Shown here in pieces: positions 6,338 to 8,827 of a stretch of 8,827 nt of DNA. Source of the DNA: Verrucomicrobia subdivision 6 bacterium BACL9 MAG-120507-bin52 (GTDB taxonomy: Bacteria; Verrucomicrobiota; Verrucomicrobiia; Methylacidiphilales; Verrucolacustridaceae); assembly GCA_001438005.1 (NCBI GenBank), contig LIBO01000028.1:1-8827 (forward strand). The letters run 5' to 3'. A program made the position numbers and the translations under genes. Each line of letters starts with the position of its first letter. Positions within the stretch are counted from its first letter, which is position 1. A model generated the notes under the pieces. It was not told where the DNA came from. It saw only the letters and a list, made by a program, of their open reading frames with translations, and did not search any database.

Positions 6338-7398
6338 ATCAGCCCACGGCCAGCGAGAGCGTCGATTGGTCCTCCTATCGGCTGCCGGCCGAGTGGGAAA
6401 ATCACGAGGCTACGTTTCTGGCCTGGCCACATAACATAGAAACTTGGCCTGGACTGCTCGAAGGAGTGGAAAAAACCTATCTTCACATCATCCAAGCCTT
6501 GCTTCCGGGTGAGAAGGTCTACCTATTGGCCAAAGATTGCCAGGCCGCGGAGCAAATACAGGAACGTATCCATCAGGAAAAGATCAGCTCTCCCAACCTG
6601 AAAGTTTTAACGATTCCCAGTGATGATGCCTGGGTTCGCGATAGTGGCCCTATTTTCGTTCTTCGCCGCGACACAAAAACTCCCCAACGAATAGCGCACG
6701 ATTTTATTTTTAATAGCTGGGGTAAAAAATACGGGCCTTGGGATCTCGATGACGTGATTCCCTCGGCCGCCTGTCGGATGCTCGACATTCCGTGGGTCAC
6801 CCACGACTTTGTTTTGGAAGGTGGCTCCTTGGATACCGATGGACAAGGAACCCTGCTAACGACGGAACAGTGCTTGCTGAACCGAAACCGAAATCCATCC
6901 CTCAGCCGAACCGATATCGAGGAAAGACTCGAGCGGTGGTTGGGGATTCGAAAGATTATTTGGCTCAATGATGGTCTAGAGGGCGACGATACCGACGGAC
7001 ATATCGATGATATCACCCGCTTTGTTGCTCCCGGAACTGTCGTGACCGTAGTCGAGCCTGACACCCAAGATGCAAACTACGCCCCTCTTCAGGAAAATCT
7101 TTCCCGCCTTCGCACGGCTCGAGACGCAAATGGGAGGCTCCTTCAGGTCATCGAGCTACCCATGCCCCCTCGATCCGACGGGCCGCACCAGCGCAATCCG
7201 GCCAGCCACGCCAACTTTTACATCGGAAACTGTGCCGTTCTCGTTCCTATTTTCGGATCCCCGACCGATTCGATCGCGCTCGATCGCCTTCGCCCTTTTT
7301 TTCCTTCTCGCAAAATTGTCGGGATCGACTGCCGTGATCTTGTCGCAGGATTGGGGGCCATTCACTGCATCACCCAGCAAATACCGGCTATTTCGTAA
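6334..7398 (+). CDS. aguA: Agmatine deiminase
   Basis: Converts agmatine to N-carbamoylputrescine and ammonia in the cytoplasm; a member of the guanidino-modifying (pentein fold) enzymes. From TTG 6334 it has 354 residues, normal for the family. Motifs: RLPAEWENHEATFLAWPHN at the start (16-34), DDAWVRDSGP (97-106), FNSWG (126-130), LEGGS (161-165), DDTDGHIDD with catalytic His223, and the catalytic Cys345 in AIHCITQQ near the C-terminus. The sequence before this cysteine is GLGA, where I expect GGGN in most relatives. The open frame continues far upstream, but that part is a shadow of aguB. TTG 6334 is chosen because family homology begins about 15 residues later and because TTGA creates a stop/start overlap with aguB, implying translational coupling of the two pathway enzymes. 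Confidence 0.95.
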   Translation: MNQPTASESVDWSSYRLPAEWENHEATFLAWPHNIETWPGLLEGVEKTYLHIIQALLPGEKVYLLAKDCQAAEQIQERIHQEKISSPNLKVLTIPSDDAWVRDSGPIFVLRRDTKTPQRIAHDFIFNSWGKKYGPWDLDDVIPSAACRMLDIPWVTHDFVLEGGSLDTDGQGTLLTTEQCLLNRNRNPSLSRTDIEERLERWLGIRKIIWLNDGLEGDDTDGHIDDITRFVAPGTVVTVVEPDTQDANYAPLQENLSRLRTARDANGRLLQVIELPMPPRSDGPHQRNPASHANFYIGNCAVLVPIFGSPTDSIALDRLRPFFPSRKIVGIDCRDLVAGLGAIHCITQQIPAIS

Positions 7399-7454
7399 CG
7401 GCAAACCTTCATCCTTGGCTGTTTTCGGATTCGGATCCTCGGGTTGATCCATCC

Positions 7455-7471
7455 CCTTACCTTCGGTAAGG
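7455..7471 (+). promoter_or_regulatory. Hairpin covering the hisG ribosome-binding site
   Basis: CCTTACC (7455-7461) and GGTAAGG (7465-7471) pair perfectly over 7 bases with the 3-base loop TTC. The right arm contains TAAGG, the best Shine-Dalgarno candidate for hisG, 7 bases before its GTG. In a folded transcript the site would be hidden. No T-run follows, so it is unlikely to be a terminator. A regulatory role is an inference. Confidence 0.5.
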
Positions 7472-7478
7472 TCAATCC

Positions 7479-8354
7479 GTGCCCAAACCCCTCCGTATTG
7501 GTCTTCCGTCTGGAAGTCTTCAAGATGCTACCCTCGAACTCTTTCGTCGGGCAGGCTACTCCATTTCCCGCGCTTCCCGTACCTATCGCCCTTCGATCGA
7601 CGATCCAAACTTTGAGGTTCGGCTTCTTCGCGCGCAGGAAATCGCCGCCTATGTCCAAGATGGATTTCTCGATCTTGGCCTGACCGGAAGCGACTGGATT
7701 CAAGAGGCAAAAGCAAAAGTTCAGACCGTCTCGACCTTGCGCTTTAGTAAGGCGACGGCACAGCCCGCCCGCTGGGTCATTGCCGTGCCAAATCGCTCCT
7801 CCATTCGTCGTCCTGCCCAATTGCGTGGCAAGCGAATCGCGACGGAGGCGGTGGGGCTCGTTCGTCAATATCTCGCCCAGCACAAGATCAAGGCCAAGGT
7901 GGAGTTTTCGTGGGGGGCAACTGAGGTAAAGGTCCCCGAACTTGCCGATGCCGTGGCCGACATTACGGAGACGGGCTCGTCCTTGATTGCTAACGGGCTC
8001 CGCATCCTTGACACAATTCTCGAGTCTTACCCCCAACTCATCGCGAATCGAAATGTTTGGTCGAAACCGGCCGACCGGACGCGAATTCAAAATCTAGCCT
8101 TACTGCTGGAGGGGGCCTTGCGGGCTCGGGACCTGGTGGGTTTGAAAATGAACGTTCCTCGCCGCTGTCTTCGGGCGGTCAATGCTACCCTTTCCTCCCT
8201 GCGGGATCCCACGATCTCGCCCTTAGCTCGAGATGGATGGGTTGCGGTGGAGACGGTCATGGAAGAGAAGACGGTGCGATCTCTCATTCCCCGGTTAAAA
8301 CAGATCGGGGCGGAGGGTATAATCGAGTTTCCGCTAAATAAGGTTGTCAGTTAA
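7479..8354 (+). CDS. hisG: ATP phosphoribosyltransferase, long form
   Basis: First enzyme of histidine synthesis: joins ATP and PRPP to give phosphoribosyl-ATP. At 291 residues it is the long form (about 290-300), which carries its own C-terminal histidine-sensing domain and needs no HisZ partner. Visible: the N-terminal LRIGLPSGSLQDATLELF (5-22); EIAAYVQDGFLDLGLTGSDW (54-73); the PRPP-binding region with EFSWGATEVKVPEL (142-155) and ADITETGSSL (160-169) followed by IANGLRILD; and the ACT-like regulatory domain from about 215 to the end, with GAEGIIEFPLNKVV (277-290). The start is GTG 7479, where homology begins; TAAGG lies 7 bases upstream but inside a hairpin. It follows aguA after 80 bases and could be read from the same transcript. 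No other his gene is present in the window. Confidence 0.96.
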   Translation: MPKPLRIGLPSGSLQDATLELFRRAGYSISRASRTYRPSIDDPNFEVRLLRAQEIAAYVQDGFLDLGLTGSDWIQEAKAKVQTVSTLRFSKATAQPARWVIAVPNRSSIRRPAQLRGKRIATEAVGLVRQYLAQHKIKAKVEFSWGATEVKVPELADAVADITETGSSLIANGLRILDTILESYPQLIANRNVWSKPADRTRIQNLALLLEGALRARDLVGLKMNVPRRCLRAVNATLSSLRDPTISPLARDGWVAVETVMEEKTVRSLIPRLKQIGAEGIIEFPLNKVVS

Positions 8355-8370
8355 GCCCACAAACGCCACG

Positions 8371-8827
8371 ATGCTTCCATGGGATCTGTCAAAAAGAAGC
8401 GGAAATCAAAAATCGCGAAGCACAAACGCCGCAAGCGTAGCCGCGCGAACCGCCATAAGAAGCGTCTGCGGTACAAGACGTAAGCTACGGGCGCTCTGCG
8501 CCCTGCTTGCCTTTGTCCCCATTTTGCTCTACGCCGCTGACCCTGCCCGGTCAGAAAGAGTCGATTCGGCTTTATCCTTCGCGGATGGTCGGCGTGCCGA
8601 TGCCCTTGGCCTATCCCAGTTGGCTTTGCAGGCTTATAGTCGAGCCTTTGACGCTGACCCAACTTCCCGCCAAGCCGCCTTGGCCAAAGCAGCCTGCCTC
8701 GTCGATCTCTATCGGGGGAAGGAAGCCATTTCGATTCTGCAATCTCTCCCCTCATCTCCACAAGATGAAGCGGAGCGCTCGACCCTTCTTTGCCTTGCCC
8801 TAATTCAAGAGAAACAAGGCCCCGCCG
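8371..8827 (+). CDS. Exported TPR-like protein, N-terminal part (runs off window); start uncertain
   Basis: From about 8488 the frame encodes a clear signal peptide (hydrophobic ALCALLAFVPILLYA after RRKLR, probable cleavage at AADPA). Helical repeats of TPR type follow (SQLALQAYSRAFDADPTSRQ, then ALAKAACLVDLYRGKEAISIL), and the frame is open to the window end. It probably sits in the periplasm or outer envelope as a scaffold or assembly protein. The start is a problem: between 8379 and the signal peptide there is no ATG, GTG or TTG in frame. The only one is ATG 8371, which gives a 40-residue leader overlapping the entire mS38/bS22-like gene in another frame. That leader is Ser/Arg/Ala/Thr-rich, as expected of a shadow of a Lys/Arg-rich gene. 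A non-standard start such as ATA 8455, a frameshift or a sequence error are alternatives. The coding call from 8488 onward is good; the start is not. Confidence 0.65.
   Translation, partial: MLPWDLSKRSGNQKSRSTNAASVAARTAIRSVCGTRRKLRALCALLAFVPILLYAADPARSERVDSALSFADGRRADALGLSQLALQAYSRAFDADPTSRQAALAKAACLVDLYRGKEAISILQSLPSSPQDEAERSTLLCLALIQEKQGPA
8379..8483 (+). CDS. Small basic ribosomal protein of the mS38/bS22 (AURKAIP1/COX24) type
   Basis: A 34-residue protein starting MGSVKKKRKSKIAKHKRRKR, with more than half of its residues Lys or Arg. It resembles the short bacterial members of the AURKAIP1/COX24 family (mitochondrial mS38; mycobacterial bS22, which also begins MGSV followed by basic residues). 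Those proteins are small extensions of the 30S subunit that thread into ribosomal RNA. It is too short for normal ORF calling, yet the MGSV start, the basic composition and the LRYKT ending make it credible. ATG 8379 lies 24 bases after the hisG stop in the same direction, without a clear Shine-Dalgarno sequence, so it is probably co-transcribed with hisG. A second ATG at 8371 opens a different frame that overlaps the whole gene. The family call is by eye only. Confidence 0.8.
   Translation: MGSVKKKRKSKIAKHKRRKRSRANRHKKRLRYKT

Noticed and set aside
7433..7450. GGATC...GATCC inverted repeat after aguA
   Set aside because: A 5-bp stem with an 8-base loop and no T-run. It could be chance and is not a supported terminator.
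7362..8090. 242-residue minus-strand ORF across hisG
   Set aside because: It lies opposite a fully recognisable hisG and has no recognisable domain.
8507..8803. 98-residue plus-strand ORF at the right end
   Set aside because: It is the wrong frame of the TPR-like gene, whose frame gives a signal peptide and helical repeats.

Overview
The window looks like ordinary bacterial chromosome, dense with core genes. I see no mobile element, CRISPR array, phage gene or obvious defence system. The best guess for the source is the PVC group, probably Verrucomicrobiota. This rests on a FloA with two short insertions relative to Bacillus FloA, a 34-residue mS38/bS22-like basic protein, scarce Shine-Dalgarno sequences and frequent GTG/TTG starts. 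It is an inference from recalled family features, not a computed placement.

Layout. Bases 2-448 (+) hold the end of a TPR-repeat protein. It converges on rnpB (RNase P RNA, about 501-905, minus) through a shared hairpin terminator at 463-490. rnpB has its own clear promoter. Further right on the minus strand a WG-repeat exported protein (1235-2074) is followed by a 66-residue two-helix membrane protein (979-1179). A divergent plus-strand ORF (2140-2460, exported, unknown) ends inside the promoter of a tRNA-Val(UAC) gene (2492-2563). From there everything reads rightward: nfeD-type membrane serine protease, floA flotillin, a small proline-rich membrane-anchored protein, aguB, aguA, hisG, an mS38/bS22-like ribosomal protein, and the start of another exported TPR-like protein that runs off the window.

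How the genes work together. NfeD and FloA are classic partners of bacterial membrane microdomains, and the proline-rich anchored protein 11 nt after floA is a candidate third member. AguA and AguB catalyse consecutive steps, agmatine to N-carbamoylputrescine to putrescine; their genes overlap by TTGA, which suggests translational coupling. hisG is the first enzyme of histidine synthesis, in the long form with its own regulatory domain. It shares only the transcription direction with its neighbours.

The most unusual points concern gene starts. The nfeD reading frame runs through the whole tRNA-Val gene and has no ATG/GTG/TTG between the tRNA and its signal peptide. The last TPR gene has the same problem: its only canonical start lies before, and out of frame with, the small ribosomal-protein gene that it would completely overlap. 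In addition, the hisG ribosome-binding site sits inside a strong hairpin. These are leads about unusual expression, or possibly sequence errors. They do not amount to a demonstrated new system.
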